This document shows, one piece after another, positions 1 through 9,548 of a stretch of DNA of 64,000 bases. Where the stretch lies: positions 1-64,000 of the forward strand of contig NZ_NESC01000006.1 of NCBI RefSeq assembly GCF_003063575.1, written 5' to 3'. Origin of the DNA: Limnohabitans sp. Jir72. Its GTDB lineage: Bacteria; Pseudomonadota; Gammaproteobacteria; Burkholderiales; Burkholderiaceae_C. The translations under genes were made by a program, and so were the position numbers. Each line of letters begins with the position of its first letter. Within the stretch, counting starts at the first letter, position 1. The notes under the pieces are model-generated. The model was given only the letters and a program-made list of their open reading frames with translations. It did no database searches and was not told the DNA's origin.

Positions 1-119
1 ATGAGGAGTTGACTATGATCGAAAACAGATTGAATCACCGACCCAGAAAGCGGCTCGGATTCAAGACGCCCCACGAGGTGTTTCACGCCTCGTTAAACCG
101 TGTTGCACCTCGTACTTGA
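1..119 (+). mobile_element. IS30-family transposase, 3' end only
   Basis: The reading frame enters from the window edge and ends at a TGA at 117-119. Its last residues include NRLNHRPRKRLGFKTPHEVF, the conserved C-terminal end of IS30-type DDE transposases, just after the catalytic glutamate region. Only about 38 codons are inside the window, so it cannot be told whether the element is intact upstream. It lies at the edge of AT-rich accessory DNA, fitting a mobile-element-rich region. I did not identify its terminal inverted repeat. Confidence 0.72.
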
Positions 120-127
120 ATCCGCCT

Positions 128-160
128 ATAGAAAAACCGCCAGAAGGCGGATTTTCTATT
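128..160. terminator. Rho-independent, probably bidirectional terminator
   Basis: ATAGAAAAACCGCC and GGCGGATTTTCTAT form a 14-bp stem with one mismatch around an AGAA loop. The T-rich plus side and A-rich minus side would terminate both the transposase (plus) and the small lipoprotein gene (minus), which converge here. Confidence 0.7.
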
Positions 161-170
161 AAAAAAAGAA

Positions 171-368
171 TTATTTACGAGAATTGTCGTAATTCTTCAT
201 CTGTTGATCCACGTAGGCTTTACCCTCCGAGCTCAGGTTATTATATTTATCTTTCTGATCTGAACTAAGTCCAGAAGGACCAGAATAAGAGGATGAAGAC
301 GAGGATTTCCCACAACCGACTAAACTAGCCCCAAGAACAATGATAGAAATAATTGCAGCAGTTTTCAT
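171..368 (-). CDS. Small secreted lipoprotein, unknown function
   Basis: A 65-residue product. Residues 1-20 form a lipoprotein signal peptide (MKTAAIISIIVLGASLVGCG) with lipobox LVGC, so the mature chain would be anchored through Cys19. After it comes a serine run (SSSSSS) linker and a short charged, probably helical tail. I chose the ATG at 368 because AAAGGA lies just upstream and the signal peptide starts there; an upstream start would put 17 extra residues before the signal. The gene is AT-rich relative to the urease region and belongs to the accessory segment. I recognise no family; an entericidin-like or toxin-immunity lipoprotein is possible but unsupported. Confidence 0.6.
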   Translation of the reverse strand: MKTAAIISIIVLGASLVGCGKSSSSSSYSGPSGLSSDQKDKYNNLSSEGKAYVDQQMKNYDNSRK

Positions 369-406
369 GAAAGATTTCCTTTGTTGATGATAAAAAAATT
401 TGTGAA

Positions 407-1147
407 TCAAACATTCCAAGTTGTATCACAATTGTCGCAGTGCATTTGTGTGACCTTTTTTCGAGCCTTGATATTGTTACCAATAATGGGAACCACTTTT
501 GTGCTTGTTATTTCTTCGGCAGACTTACTGCGAACGCTTCCTTTGGTTTGACAATGTGGACATACCAAATTTGCGTTAGATAACCCATACCTATCAATTG
601 CACTATGTCTAGCTAATATTTCGTTTTGTGCAGCTCGTATGGCATCTTTTCTTGCCGTGTAGAGATCCCGCTCGCTTGAAGGCATTCTATTTAATCGATT
701 TTTCTCGGCACTATCTGACAAAGACGACCAAGTCATCATGCTTGCCATGAAAAAACCGAAACTCATTAGCAGCCAAAACAGGAAAAATGCAGCGCCGTTA
801 GCACTAAAACCCCACATAGTTAGTCCGAACCAAACTAAACCATATAGTGCAGATACTGTCGTGAAAAGACTATCACTTTCTTTTTCGTTGGCAATCATTG
901 CACTAGCTGCAGTTTGACCAGATCGCTTTTCTGCCTTGCTCGTTTCTCTCTGAGTAGTAGCTCTCTGCTCTTCGTAAGCAAGACGTTGAATGGATGCAGC
1001 TTTCTTAGCTTCACCATCATAATCAAGACAGGAAACTCCATTCCGAGTCAAATACGTTTTAATATATCGCTCTGACTTTTCAGTCTTGGCGGCTATCTCA
1101 GCCACTGTCAACTGCTTTATTTCGTGTTCAAGGTCTTTTATGTCCAT
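407..1147 (-). CDS. Membrane protein with N-terminal HTH-like segment and C-terminal zinc ribbon
   Basis: A 246-residue product. Residues 1-40 resemble a small helix-turn-helix (LTVAEIAAKTEKSERYIKTY). Two hydrophobic segments at about 100-140 would form a membrane hairpin. The C-terminus has CPHC (about 196-199) and CDNC (about 237-240), a four-cysteine zinc ribbon. HTH plus membrane plus zinc ribbon is seen in small envelope-linked proteins, but I do not recognise a named family. It lies upstream of the small lipoprotein on the same strand with 38 bp between them, so the two may be cotranscribed. Function unknown. Confidence 0.6.
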   Translation of the reverse strand: MDIKDLEHEIKQLTVAEIAAKTEKSERYIKTYLTRNGVSCLDYDGEAKKAASIQRLAYEEQRATTQRETSKAEKRSGQTAASAMIANEKESDSLFTTVSALYGLVWFGLTMWGFSANGAAFFLFWLLMSFGFFMASMMTWSSLSDSAEKNRLNRMPSSERDLYTARKDAIRAAQNEILARHSAIDRYGLSNANLVCPHCQTKGSVRSKSAEEITSTKVVPIIGNNIKARKKVTQMHCDNCDTTWNV

Positions 1148-1575
1148 AGCGAAAAGATGTATTTTTCAAATCCGCCGATCCGAGGTTCGCTGACAACAGA
1201 ATTGAATGTAGTTGAAAAAATTTAAAAATTAATCTTTAGTGCTACCTAGATATTTGATAGCAATGAAATTTTTCTGAATTTCATAAACTGTATCACTGCA
1301 AGTGGATACCGTCAACTACATATATGTGCGCAAGCATTGCAAGTGCCTGGCTAATCTTCTCGGCGTTGACTACAGTATGTGAATTCACGGTGCCGTGGAC
1401 CAGTACCACTAGGATGAATGCGAGAAAGCATTGAGAGGTGAACAGAATTCATTTATCTTTACGCAAGTATTTGTCTGTGCATGAAGTTCGTGGTGCCGGC
1501 GCTAGCTGGAAGCCCTGAATGACATCAATTTCTTGATTGCTGATTTCAATTCACAGCGAGTGACAAGCACTCACT

Positions 1576-1615
1576 AAAAAGATCATTTCCCACTTCGTGG
1601 CAACTGATCTTTTTT
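1576..1615. terminator. Bidirectional hairpin terminator
   Basis: AAAAAGATCA at 1576-1585 is perfectly complementary to TGATCTTTTT at 1605-1614, with flanking A and T runs giving terminator character on both strands. No intact gene ends here, so it may be a leftover of a lost gene. Confidence 0.5.
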
Positions 1616-2091
1616 CATCCACACATTCAAACACCCATCAGATGATCCAACATTGAACTCGCTCATCTTGAGTCCATAGAGCACCCATCCACGGGGGTGC
1701 TCAATGATTGTCATCTGTCGCCACAGGACTAGCACAGGGATTTAGTCGATAGTTCAGCATTACCGAAGGCTCTATTGCTCACCTACTACCCATCAATGAT
1801 TTCAGAGACACTTTCAGGTGCTGGTGTGTCTCATCGGCTTATGCTCACGGGAGATCTCTAACTCTCTGGCCCTACCGTATCTTCAAGGGGCGCTAACTTT
1901 GATGACCATCACAGATCATCTGAACCATTACGACATAGAAAATGCTTCGGTGATTGCTCCCGAGCCTTTGAGGCAGCCCAGCGTGGGTTTCGTTCTATGA
2001 AGACAGTGCTACTCGTCACCTTGACTACCGACATTCCGACGGATTACAGGCCCGCTTCGACGTGGGGCAGACGCTACTGAGTAGTGTTTGA

Positions 2092-2104
2092 TTTATTTAT
2101 GCTG
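2092..2104 (+). repeat. 13-bp direct repeat, copy 1
   Basis: TTTATTTATGCTG; an identical copy lies at 2330-2342. The two copies bracket the DUF3820-like gene. Possible recombination or duplication scar. Confidence 0.5.
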
Positions 2105-2109
2105 ACAGT

Positions 2110-2289
2110 TCAGCGAAAAGATTTTTCTCGCCGACCCAACTCAAGGGCAAACTTCTCGGCTGACACGCTGTCTTTGACTGTCACGATCAACCACTTCAGG
2201 TATGACAGCGGCAGATCTTGGATCTTGGTGCCGCGGTGCTGACCGAAGGTCATTTTTTCATCGCTGAACAGGCTGTAGATTTGCTTCAT
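2110..2289 (-). CDS. DUF3820-like small protein
   Basis: A 59-residue gene. Its core MTFGQHRGTKIQDLPLSYL-KWL matches the pattern of DUF3820 proteins (M-x-FG-K/Q-h-x-G-x-x-L/I-x-D-L-P-x-x-Y-L-x-W), a small domain seen alone or next to exonucleases and known as a putative quorum-sensing-regulated virulence factor family. The molecular role is unknown. Start: ATG at 2289 with AAGGGA about 8 bases upstream. The gene sits between two identical 13-bp direct repeats and directly downstream of the serine recombinase on the same strand, so it may be part of the same mobile unit. Confidence 0.65.
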   Translation of the reverse strand: MKQIYSLFSDEKMTFGQHRGTKIQDLPLSYLKWLIVTVKDSVSAEKFALELGRREKSFR

Positions 2290-2329
2290 TGTTTGATTCC
2301 CTTGTGATGGTCTGAATTGCCGTCACATC

Positions 2330-2342
2330 TTTATTTATGCTG
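2330..2342 (+). repeat. 13-bp direct repeat, copy 2
   Basis: TTTATTTATGCTG, identical to 2092-2104. It lies between the recombinase stop codon and the DUF3820-like start codon. Confidence 0.5.
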
Positions 2343-2362
2343 GGAATCAAATATCTGATTTT

Positions 2363-2926
2363 TTATTTCAGGTAGGCATAGACCGTCTGACGGGACACGG
2401 CGAACTGTTGGGCGAGAACTGATTTGCTGACACCAGATTCGGCGAGTGTTTTGAGTTCTGTTTGTTCAGATGGCGTCAAGGCTTGCTTTCGACCCTTGTA
2501 GGCACCCTTGGTTTTGGCGATGGCAATCCCGGCCAACTGACGCTCACGAATGACTGCCCGTTCCCATTCGGCGAGTGATCCCATGACGCCCAACAACAAA
2601 TTGGCCATCGGGTTGTTGTCGCCCGTGAAGGTCAGCGCTTCCTTGATGAACTGAACTTTCACGCCTTTGGCTGTTAAACCCCTGACTGTGTTGATCAAGT
2701 CAGTCAGTGAGCGGGACAGCCGATCCATGGAATAGATGATGAATGTGTCACCTTCACGGAGATGGGCCAGCGCTGCCTGAAGTTGTGGGCGCTCAGTGTC
2801 TTTGCCTGAGGCTTTGTCGGTGAAGGTTTTGTCGATATTGAAGTCGGCCAATGCCTCTTGCTGACGGGCAGTGTTCTGCTCTTCAGTGCTCACTCGGATG
2901 TAACCGACCAATTGTCCTTTTGCCAT
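2363..2926 (-). CDS. Serine recombinase (resolvase/invertase family)
   Basis: A 187-residue protein. Residues 1-130 are the catalytic domain: GYIRVST holds the nucleophilic serine, SMDRLSRS is the conserved D-R-L-x-R-S motif, and EWERAVIRERQLAGI leads into the long E helix. The C-terminal 45 residues are a Hin-type helix-turn-helix (GVSKSVLAQQFAVSRQTVYAYLK). Length is standard for TnpR/Hin-type enzymes, which join or invert DNA at short paired sites by a 5'-phosphoserine mechanism. I chose the ATG at 2926 (GAGG upstream) over an upstream TTG. A candidate binding site lies 50 bp upstream. No matching transposase or invertible segment is seen nearby, so resolvase versus invertase cannot be decided. 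Confidence 0.88.
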   Translation of the reverse strand: MAKGQLVGYIRVSTEEQNTARQQEALADFNIDKTFTDKASGKDTERPQLQAALAHLREGDTFIIYSMDRLSRSLTDLINTVRGLTAKGVKVQFIKEALTFTGDNNPMANLLLGVMGSLAEWERAVIRERQLAGIAIAKTKGAYKGRKQALTPSEQTELKTLAESGVSKSVLAQQFAVSRQTVYAYLK

Positions 2927-2977
2927 CGCTTGATACCTCGTTTTGTCTAACAAGGATCTTAGATGGACCTTTACAGG

Positions 2978-3013
2978 GTGTCAAACAAATAAATACAGAA
3001 TCTATCCTGACAC
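2978..3013. promoter_or_regulatory. Candidate recombinase binding/crossover site
   Basis: GTGTCA and TGACAC form 6-bp inverted arms spanning 36 bp with an AT-rich centre, about 50 bp upstream of the serine recombinase start codon. Size and position resemble a resolvase subsite, which usually sits beside its gene and also hosts its promoter. The arms are short, so this is only a candidate. Confidence 0.3.
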
Positions 3014-3040
3014 TATTGGACTGGATCGACGCTGTGAAGA

Positions 3041-3425
3041 TAGGCTGTACTTCAGGTTGACAATTTACCTAAAGAAACTGGCATAGCGAGATATCTAAAG
3101 CGTGTGAACAGCAAGCATGCCATCTTCATTCTCGCCACCAACAATATCAGCCAGTTGGACAAAAGAGTAAAGGCTAGGTGTATGTTAGTGTAAATGAATG
3201 CGGCAACTGACGTTGAGTACGCGCCAATGGCTCGCCGCATTGCCACTGACGAGAATGTCGTTTTTAAGCGACGCACAACTGCTCTCTGCCATTGCGGGCA
3301 ACAACGGCTCGTTCCGCAGTGCCATATTCAGTCTGCTGCGATTGGCTAAGCGTACCGCCCGTCAGTCTATGAGTGCTGCCAGCATTGCTGCCGCAATCAT
3401 TCAGCAAGCTGCGGCGAAGAAATAA
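3041..3425 (+). pseudogene. Decayed AAA+ clamp-loader-like ATPase (C-terminal half)
   Basis: In one frame residues read VDNLPKE...AIFILATNNISQLDKRVKARC, fitting the Walker B-adjacent, sensor-1 (ATNN) and arginine-finger region of clamp-loader AAA+ ATPases. It continues MNAATDVEYAPMARRIATDE and then, after a frame change, LSDAQLLSAIAGNNGSFR, a lid domain with the sensor-2 arginine. Two lesions are visible: a TAA at 3191-3193 where neighbouring residues suggest a glutamate codon (GAA), and a frame change at a T5 run at 3261-3265 repaired by removing one T. A TAG at 3041 closes the frame upstream, and the Walker A half is missing. Such ATPases occur on phages and plasmids, so this is probably a remnant of an integrated element. 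Confidence 0.6.
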
Positions 3426-3572
3426 CTGTCTAGCACTAGACAAAAAGCCAGCGGTAACACAGGCTTATTTGCAAGCACAATCGAAAATAATTATTTCTCT
3501 TGGATGCCGATTTACATTTCGCCACCACAAATGAAACTTATTATCGGATTGCCGACTTTATTCCACAATCGT

Positions 3573-4322
3573 CTAATTCAAACCCTTAAGCACTTTGTAT
3601 CGCACCCCAGTATTTCCCGCCTTTATAACCATAAATCTTGCACCTTTATATCCAATCATTCCATCATCGGAAATATCATACTTGAGTTCGGTTGTAAATG
3701 CTGGTCTGGCAAGGTTATCTACAAATTCTTTATAGATGAACATTATTGTTTTCTGTGAGACGCCAGTAAATATAAGCTCTCTTTTAAAGCTGTCCTTTTG
3801 ATCAATAGCAACCGTCGAATATGTGAAACTTAAATTCTCCTTTAAGTCCTCTGAAGGATTGCAATTAATATGACTATTTTCTCGTTCAAGATAGCAAACT
3901 TGGACAGGTTTGTTTTTATCGGCTGGAACAAAAACCACCCCCTTAGCTGGAGGTCCCGATTTTTTACCTAATCCTTGAACAACAGATTCTAACCCTTCAT
4001 AGAATTTCCCATCGTCTGTAGATTTATAAAGCGGCAATTGACCTTTTGCAATAGAAATATTAATTGTTTGCCATAGGATTTTTAGCGGGAAGTTAATAAT
4101 AGATTCTTTCAATACCAATGATGGCCTTACTTCACTATACAAGGTGCTTAGAATAGTATCACCAACATCAGCATCAATTTCATTATCGAGCTGAGGATAC
4201 TTCGTCTCAATTTTAGGAGTGAAATCCTCTTTCATTGCATAGTAGGAACCTGCATACGTTTTTGCGCATAGGAAGGAAATTAAAAATATGAATAGAGAAA
4301 TATTTTTGCGAAAAATAAACAT
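3573..4322 (-). CDS. Secreted (periplasmic) protein of unknown function
   Basis: A 249-residue product with signal peptide MFIFRKNISLFIFLISFLCA and likely cleavage after AKTYA. The mature protein has no membrane segment and two cysteines (CYLERENSHINC) close enough to form a disulfide. I do not recognise a family. The start at 4322 is set by the signal peptide and a nearby AGGATT; a longer frame would add 36 residues without a plausible role. The gene is clearly richer in A+T than the chromosomal block after the tRNA, which suggests acquisition by transfer. It stands alone between a decayed ATPase gene and the tRNA. Confidence 0.6.
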   Translation of the reverse strand: MFIFRKNISLFIFLISFLCAKTYAGSYYAMKEDFTPKIETKYPQLDNEIDADVGDTILSTLYSEVRPSLVLKESIINFPLKILWQTINISIAKGQLPLYKSTDDGKFYEGLESVVQGLGKKSGPPAKGVVFVPADKNKPVQVCYLERENSHINCNPSEDLKENLSFTYSTVAIDQKDSFKRELIFTGVSQKTIMFIYKEFVDNLARPAFTTELKYDISDDGMIGYKGARFMVIKAGNTGVRYKVLKGLN

Positions 4323-4794
4323 CACTTGAATCCTAAAATTTTTTTCGTAGAATATTGTATCAACGATACAAAACCCGTGTTTAAGTATAGTGCTCTGGAT
4401 GAAAAACTCAAGCGGTAATCGACGCCGCATACGCTAAAACTGTAGGGACTTGAACTGTCATTACCTCTTCCATCCTGAAGCCAGCCTCCCAGCCGCCAAA
4501 GTAGTTGTGAGTTTGTTGTAATGGCGCTCCGCTTGAGGTCTTCCGATACGGTTATGGCGGCAAGTCATACTCAGTGAACTTTGAAACAGTGTCTGAGATA
4601 CACCCAGCGCCAGCGTGACAGTGACAGGAGGAGATGAGTTGTGAGGAGTTGGAAGCGTTGTGGCCCAGCGACATTGTCCAGATATGTCGTGGTTAGAGGA
4701 GTGAAGTCCAGCACATTAGTGTGACTTGGAGTGTGACTCAGTAAAAGCACAAAAGAAAAAACCCTAAGTAAATCAATCACTTAGGGTTGTATCC
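4323..4794. other. Intergenic region next to the tRNA
   Basis: No convincing gene; a 69-codon minus-strand frame at 4571-4780 overlaps the tRNA terminator and has no motif. I looked for an integrase remnant and found none. The segment should hold the promoter of the secreted-protein gene and the tRNA terminator. Confidence 0.45.
4751..4788 (-). terminator. Terminator of the tRNA-Ser gene
   Basis: AACCCTAAGT (4760-4769) and ACTTAGGGTT (4779-4788) are a perfect 10-bp inverted repeat, followed on the minus strand by a T-rich tail. It lies 7 bp after the tRNA 3' end. Confidence 0.85.
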
Positions 4795-4882
4795 TGGCGG
4801 AAGCGGTGAGATTCGAACTCACGGACCTTTTCAAGTCGCCGGTTTTCAAGACCGGTGCAATCGACCACTCTGCCACGCTTCC
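4795..4882 (-). tRNA. tRNA-Ser (anticodon TGA)
   Basis: On the minus strand the sequence starts GGAAGCG and ends CGCTTCC-G-CCA, giving a perfect 7-bp acceptor stem with encoded CCA. The anticodon arm is CCGGTCTTGAAAACCGG with loop CTTGAAA, so the anticodon is TGA (serine, UCA). The extra arm is long, as in class II tRNAs, and the T arm contains GTTCGAATC. It separates the AT-rich accessory segment from the urease block, and tRNA-Ser genes are frequent integration sites. Confidence 0.95.
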
Positions 4883-4895
4883 TTGGGGTCAGATT
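4883..4895 (+). repeat. Dispersed TTGGGGTCAGATT motif
   Basis: TTGGGGTCAGATT follows the tRNA 5' end. The same core occurs three times around the nuclease gene at 36147-36830, so it belongs to a dispersed family of short palindromic or mobile-end sequences. Confidence 0.4.
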
Positions 4896-4952
4896 GTAGC
4901 GAGTTAAACCGCAGGTTTTCCTCTTCCCACCTTTCTTCCCACCCAAAGTGAA

Positions 4953-5612
4953 TCAAGCGGGATGGAGCATGCCCCGTTTTTCGATGAAGGCCACCACTTC
5001 GGCCAGGCCGTCCAGCGTTTTCAGGTTGGTCATCACCCATGGGCGGGTCTCGCGGTTGGGGCGCATGCGGTTGGTGTCGTCTCGCATCACTTGCAGGTCG
5101 GCCCCAACATGCGGGGCCAGGTCGGTTTTGTTGATGACAAACAAATCGCTCTTGGTGATGCCGGGACCGCCTTTGCGTGGGATCTTTTCGCCAGCAGCCA
5201 CGTCGATCACATAGATCGTGAGGTCACTCAGTTCGGGGCTGAAGGTGGCGGCCAGGTTGTCGCCGCCGCTTTCGATGAAGACCACATCGGCGTTTGGGAA
5301 CTTCTCCAGCATGCGGTCAATCGCTTCGAGGTTGATGGACGCGTCCTCGCGGATGGCGGTGTGCGGGCAGCCACCGGTTTCCACGCCCATGATGCGCTCG
5401 GCAGGCAATGCGCCGCTCACCGTGAGCAAGCGCTGGTCTTCTTTGGTGTAAATGTCATTGGTGATGGCAATCAGGTCCCAGCGCTCGCGCATGTTTTTGC
5501 ACAGCATCTCGAGGAGCGTGGTTTTGCCGGAGCCCACGGGTCCGCCGATGCCCACGCGCAGGGGCGGCAGTTTGCGGGTGCGGTTCGGGATGTGGTGCAG
5601 TGCAGAAGTCAT
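4953..5612 (-). CDS. ureG: Urease accessory GTPase UreG
   Basis: UreG hydrolyses GTP and delivers nickel to apo-urease in complex with UreD/UreF and UreE. The 219-residue protein has the P-loop GPVGSGKT at residues 24-31, the nickel-binding C-P-H at 82-84 ([11 protein letters not shown]), the switch region ESGGDNL at about 114 and the G4 motif NKTD at 161-164. Length and order match SIMIBI-class UreG proteins. The start codon overlaps the ureF stop by 4 bases (ATGA), showing translational coupling. It is the last gene of the ure transcript. Cytoplasmic. Confidence 0.97.
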   Translation of the reverse strand: MTSALHHIPNRTRKLPPLRVGIGGPVGSGKTTLLEMLCKNMRERWDLIAITNDIYTKEDQRLLTVSGALPAERIMGVETGGCPHTAIREDASINLEAIDRMLEKFPNADVVFIESGGDNLAATFSPELSDLTIYVIDVAAGEKIPRKGGPGITKSDLFVINKTDLAPHVGADLQVMRDDTNRMRPNRETRPWVMTNLKTLDGLAEVVAFIEKRGMLHPA

Positions 5613-6298
5613 GATCTGAAAATTCGGGAGTATTGGGTTTCGTGACGCGACGACAGGATGGCCAGCATGGGGCTGAAGGCTTGGCGGTCGTCGTTGCTCA
5701 TTTGCATGGCGGTTTGCACCGCCAGCGGGATTTCGCGGGCCAGGCGTGCCAGCATGCGTTGGCCTGCACTTTGACCTAAAGGCACGGACTTGAGGGCCGC
5801 CTGGGTCATGTTCTCGGCCCAGCCAAAGGCATAAGCCTGCAGGGCTTGGTCCAGGGGCGCGTGGGCCAGGGACAAAGCCAAGGACATGGCCATTGGGTAG
5901 GTCACAGGCAGGCTAGCGCACAGCCGCAATTGATCGTCGCTCGCTTGCTGCAAGTTGCGCAACCAGTCGAGCAGAGAGCGGCCCATTTGCTCGGTTTGCA
6001 AGCGCATCTCGGCGGTTTCGCGGGTGGCCATGACCCAGTCGTTGAGTGCTTGCAAGCGGGCCTGATCGCCGATTTGCCAAGCCGGAATGGCTTGCGCCAG
6101 CACGGCCATGTCGCCGCGTGACTGCGTCAGGTGCATCTGGTCCACCACCCAGTCGGTGGCGCTGTGTTCGTGGTGTACCAGTCCTTGCTCGATGGCGGCT
6201 TCCAGACCTTCGGAATACGAAAAGCCGCCGATGGGCAGCGCTGGCGATGCGAGCCAGATGAGTTGCAGCAAGCCCGAGGGTGCGGTGTCAGTGCTCAT
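5609..6298 (-). CDS. ureF: Urease accessory protein UreF
   Basis: UreF bridges UreD and UreG in the urease activation complex and acts as a GTPase regulator. The 229-residue product begins [33 protein letters not shown], and the [12 protein letters not shown] stretch is the family hallmark; the rest is all-helical. I chose the ATG at 6298, which overlaps the 3' end of ureE by 11 bases; longer upstream frames only read antisense to the ureE His tail. The C-terminal [14 protein letters not shown] is also typical. It overlaps ureG by 4 bases. Confidence 0.95.
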   Translation of the reverse strand: MSTDTAPSGLLQLIWLASPALPIGGFSYSEGLEAAIEQGLVHHEHSATDWVVDQMHLTQSRGDMAVLAQAIPAWQIGDQARLQALNDWVMATRETAEMRLQTEQMGRSLLDWLRNLQQASDDQLRLCASLPVTYPMAMSLALSLAHAPLDQALQAYAFGWAENMTQAALKSVPLGQSAGQRMLARLAREIPLAVQTAMQMSNDDRQAFSPMLAILSSRHETQYSRIFRS

Positions 6299-7004
6299 GT
6301 TTGCAGTCGGGGCCGTGCACATGGGACGCGGCTTGCACGGTGCGGATGGGGATGCCGATAGGAATGCGCTTGGCCACTGCCGGGCTTGAAGCAGGGGCTG
6401 CATGCCCGTGTTGGCAGTCTGGGCCATGCACATGCTGCTCGGCAGTTGCGGCGTTGTCTGTGTGTGGGTGATCGTGGTTGTGGCCATGGCCATGCGCTGG
6501 GGTATGTCCGTTTTCGTGCCCGTGTCCGGCATGCCCACCGTGGTCACCATACGCACCACTCTCTGGCTCAAAGGCTTCGGACGTGGCCACCACCGTCAAG
6601 TGCATGGCGCGCAGCATATCGGCCAGCACATGGTCAGGCTCGATCTTCAGGTGGTCAGGTTTGAGTTCAATCGGCACATGGCGGTTGCCCAGGTGGTAGG
6701 CGGCGCGGGTCAAGTCAAACGGCGAGCCATGTTCGCTGCAAGCGGTAATGCGCAGCACGGTTTGGGGTGCAGATTCGACGAGGATCAGCGAGCCGTCTTC
6801 AGCCACCAGCACGTCACCGCCGCGCACCACAGTGCCTCGGGGCAAGAACACACCCAGCGCACGGCCGGTGCTGTCGGTCGCATCAAAGCGGCTTTTTTGC
6901 CGGGTGTCCCAATCGAGCGTGATGATGCTGGCACGCTTGACCAGCACACGGGCCAGGCCACGGCCTTGTGGCATGAGTTTGGAGCAATGGAGTAGCGAGG
7001 TCAT
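6288..7004 (-). CDS. ureE: Urease nickel chaperone UreE with extended His-rich tail
   Basis: UreE binds Ni(II) and hands it to UreG. The 238-residue product has the usual N-terminal peptide-binding domain and a metal-binding domain (about 75-150, ending ...[16 protein letters not shown]). It then has an unusually long tail of about 80 residues dominated by His-Gly-Asp, including [10 protein letters not shown] and two copies of HVHGPDC followed by K/Q-H. The tail is a nickel storage or buffering region in other UreE proteins; its length here and the duplicated His-Cys motif stand out. Start: ATG at 7004, right after the palindromic repeat array. Overlaps ureF by 11 bases. Confidence 0.94.
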   Translation of the reverse strand: MTSLLHCSKLMPQGRGLARVLVKRASIITLDWDTRQKSRFDATDSTGRALGVFLPRGTVVRGGDVLVAEDGSLILVESAPQTVLRITACSEHGSPFDLTRAAYHLGNRHVPIELKPDHLKIEPDHVLADMLRAMHLTVVATSEAFEPESGAYGDHGGHAGHGHENGHTPAHGHGHNHDHPHTDNAATAEQHVHGPDCQHGHAAPASSPAVAKRIPIGIPIRTVQAASHVHGPDCKHEH

Positions 7005-7018
7005 GGCATTTGGTTTTT

Positions 7019-7458
7019 GTAGGAGCCCACCCCGTGGGCGATGGTTTTGTGGGGCGAGTGCCACGCGCATCGCCCACAGGGGGGGGCTCCTGCAAAGAGG
7101 GGGTTTCAGGGCAAAAATGGGTCGTTGAATCGGTTGAGTGTAGGAGCCCACCCTGTGGGCGATGGTTTTGTGGGGCGAGTGCCACGCGCATCCCCCACAG
7201 GGGTGGGCTCCTACAAAGAGGGGGTTTCAGTGCAAAAAATGGGTCGTTGAATCGGTTGAGTGTAGGAGCCCACCCCGTGGGCGATGGTTTTATGGGGCGA
7301 GTGCCACGCGCATCGCCCACAGGGGTGTGCTCCTACAAAGAGGGTATTTCAGGACAAAAATGGGTCGTTGAATCGGTTGAGTGTAGGAGCCCACCCTGTG
7401 GGCGATGGTTTTATGGGGCGAGTGCCACGCGCATCGCCCACAGGGGTGGGCTCCTACA
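7019..7458. repeat. Array of four large palindromic (REP-like) repeats inside the urease operon
   Basis: Four copies start at 7019, 7140, 7262 and 7383 (period 121-122 bp). Each has an imperfect palindrome of about 75 bp that begins GTAGGAGCCCACCC and ends GGGTGGGCTCCTAC, plus an almost invariant spacer of about 45 bp; the last copy lacks the spacer. The array fills the whole ureC-ureE gap, so it would be transcribed as strong hairpins within the ure mRNA. The same palindrome family recurs at 22483-22555 and 33434-33990. Confidence 0.93.
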
Positions 7459-7470
7459 GGGGAGTTTTTT

Positions 7471-9213
<1,743 letters not shown>

Positions 9214-9214
9214 G

Positions 9215-9541
9215 TCAGTCAGCTTTCTTGGGGTTGTCGAGCGGGCCTTGGGTCAGTCCACGAAAGCCATACACCACACGGTCACCCGCATAGTCCACCA
9301 ACTCGACGGTGCGTTGTTGGCCAGGCTCAAAGCGCACCGCCGTGCCCGAGGCGATGTTCAGCCGCATGCCTTGTGCCAGCGTGCGCTCAAAGCGCAAGCC
9401 CGCATTGGTCTCGGCAAAGTGGTAATGCGAGCCCACTTGTATGGGGCGGTCGCTGGCGTTTTGCACCACCAGGGTGCAGGTGCGGCGCCCCACATTGAGC
9501 GGGTGCGTGCCGCTGTCAATCAAAAGTTCACCAGGAGTCAT
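9215..9541 (-). CDS. ureB: Urease beta subunit
   Basis: A 108-residue structural subunit of the (ABC)3 urease trimer. It begins [19 protein letters not shown] and contains [21 protein letters not shown] and [10 protein letters not shown], both family hallmarks; the HYHF segment faces the flap region of UreC. The start at 9541 follows the small His-containing gene by 7 bases, and an upstream in-frame ATG would read across that gene antisense-free but with no homologous sequence. Ends one base before ureC. Confidence 0.97.
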   Translation of the reverse strand: MTPGELLIDSGTHPLNVGRRTCTLVVQNASDRPIQVGSHYHFAETNAGLRFERTLAQGMRLNIASGTAVRFEPGQQRTVELVDYAGDRVVYGFRGLTQGPLDNPKKAD

Positions 9542-9548
9542 GTGGGCC

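Larger units (their letters stand above)
1148..2109. other. Gene-poor AT-rich stretch
   Basis: No reading frame here looks like a real gene: the longest (60 codons at 1818-2000, plus) has no recognisable motif or clear ribosome binding site. The visible features are one terminator-like hairpin (1576-1615) and one copy of a 13-bp direct repeat (2092-2104). The 5' part should contain the promoter of the minus-strand membrane-protein gene. The stretch reads like decayed mobile-element DNA, but I could not match any fragment. Confidence 0.5.

Noticed and set aside
1818..2000. 60-codon plus-strand frame
   Set aside because: No motif, no clear ribosome binding site, lies in decayed DNA.
4571..4780. 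69-codon minus-strand frame by the tRNA
   Set aside because: Overlaps the tRNA terminator and has no recognisable feature.
7019..7458. CRISPR array
   Set aside because: Repeats are about 75 bp, palindromic, with near-identical spacers, and no cas genes are present; the same holds for 33434-33990.
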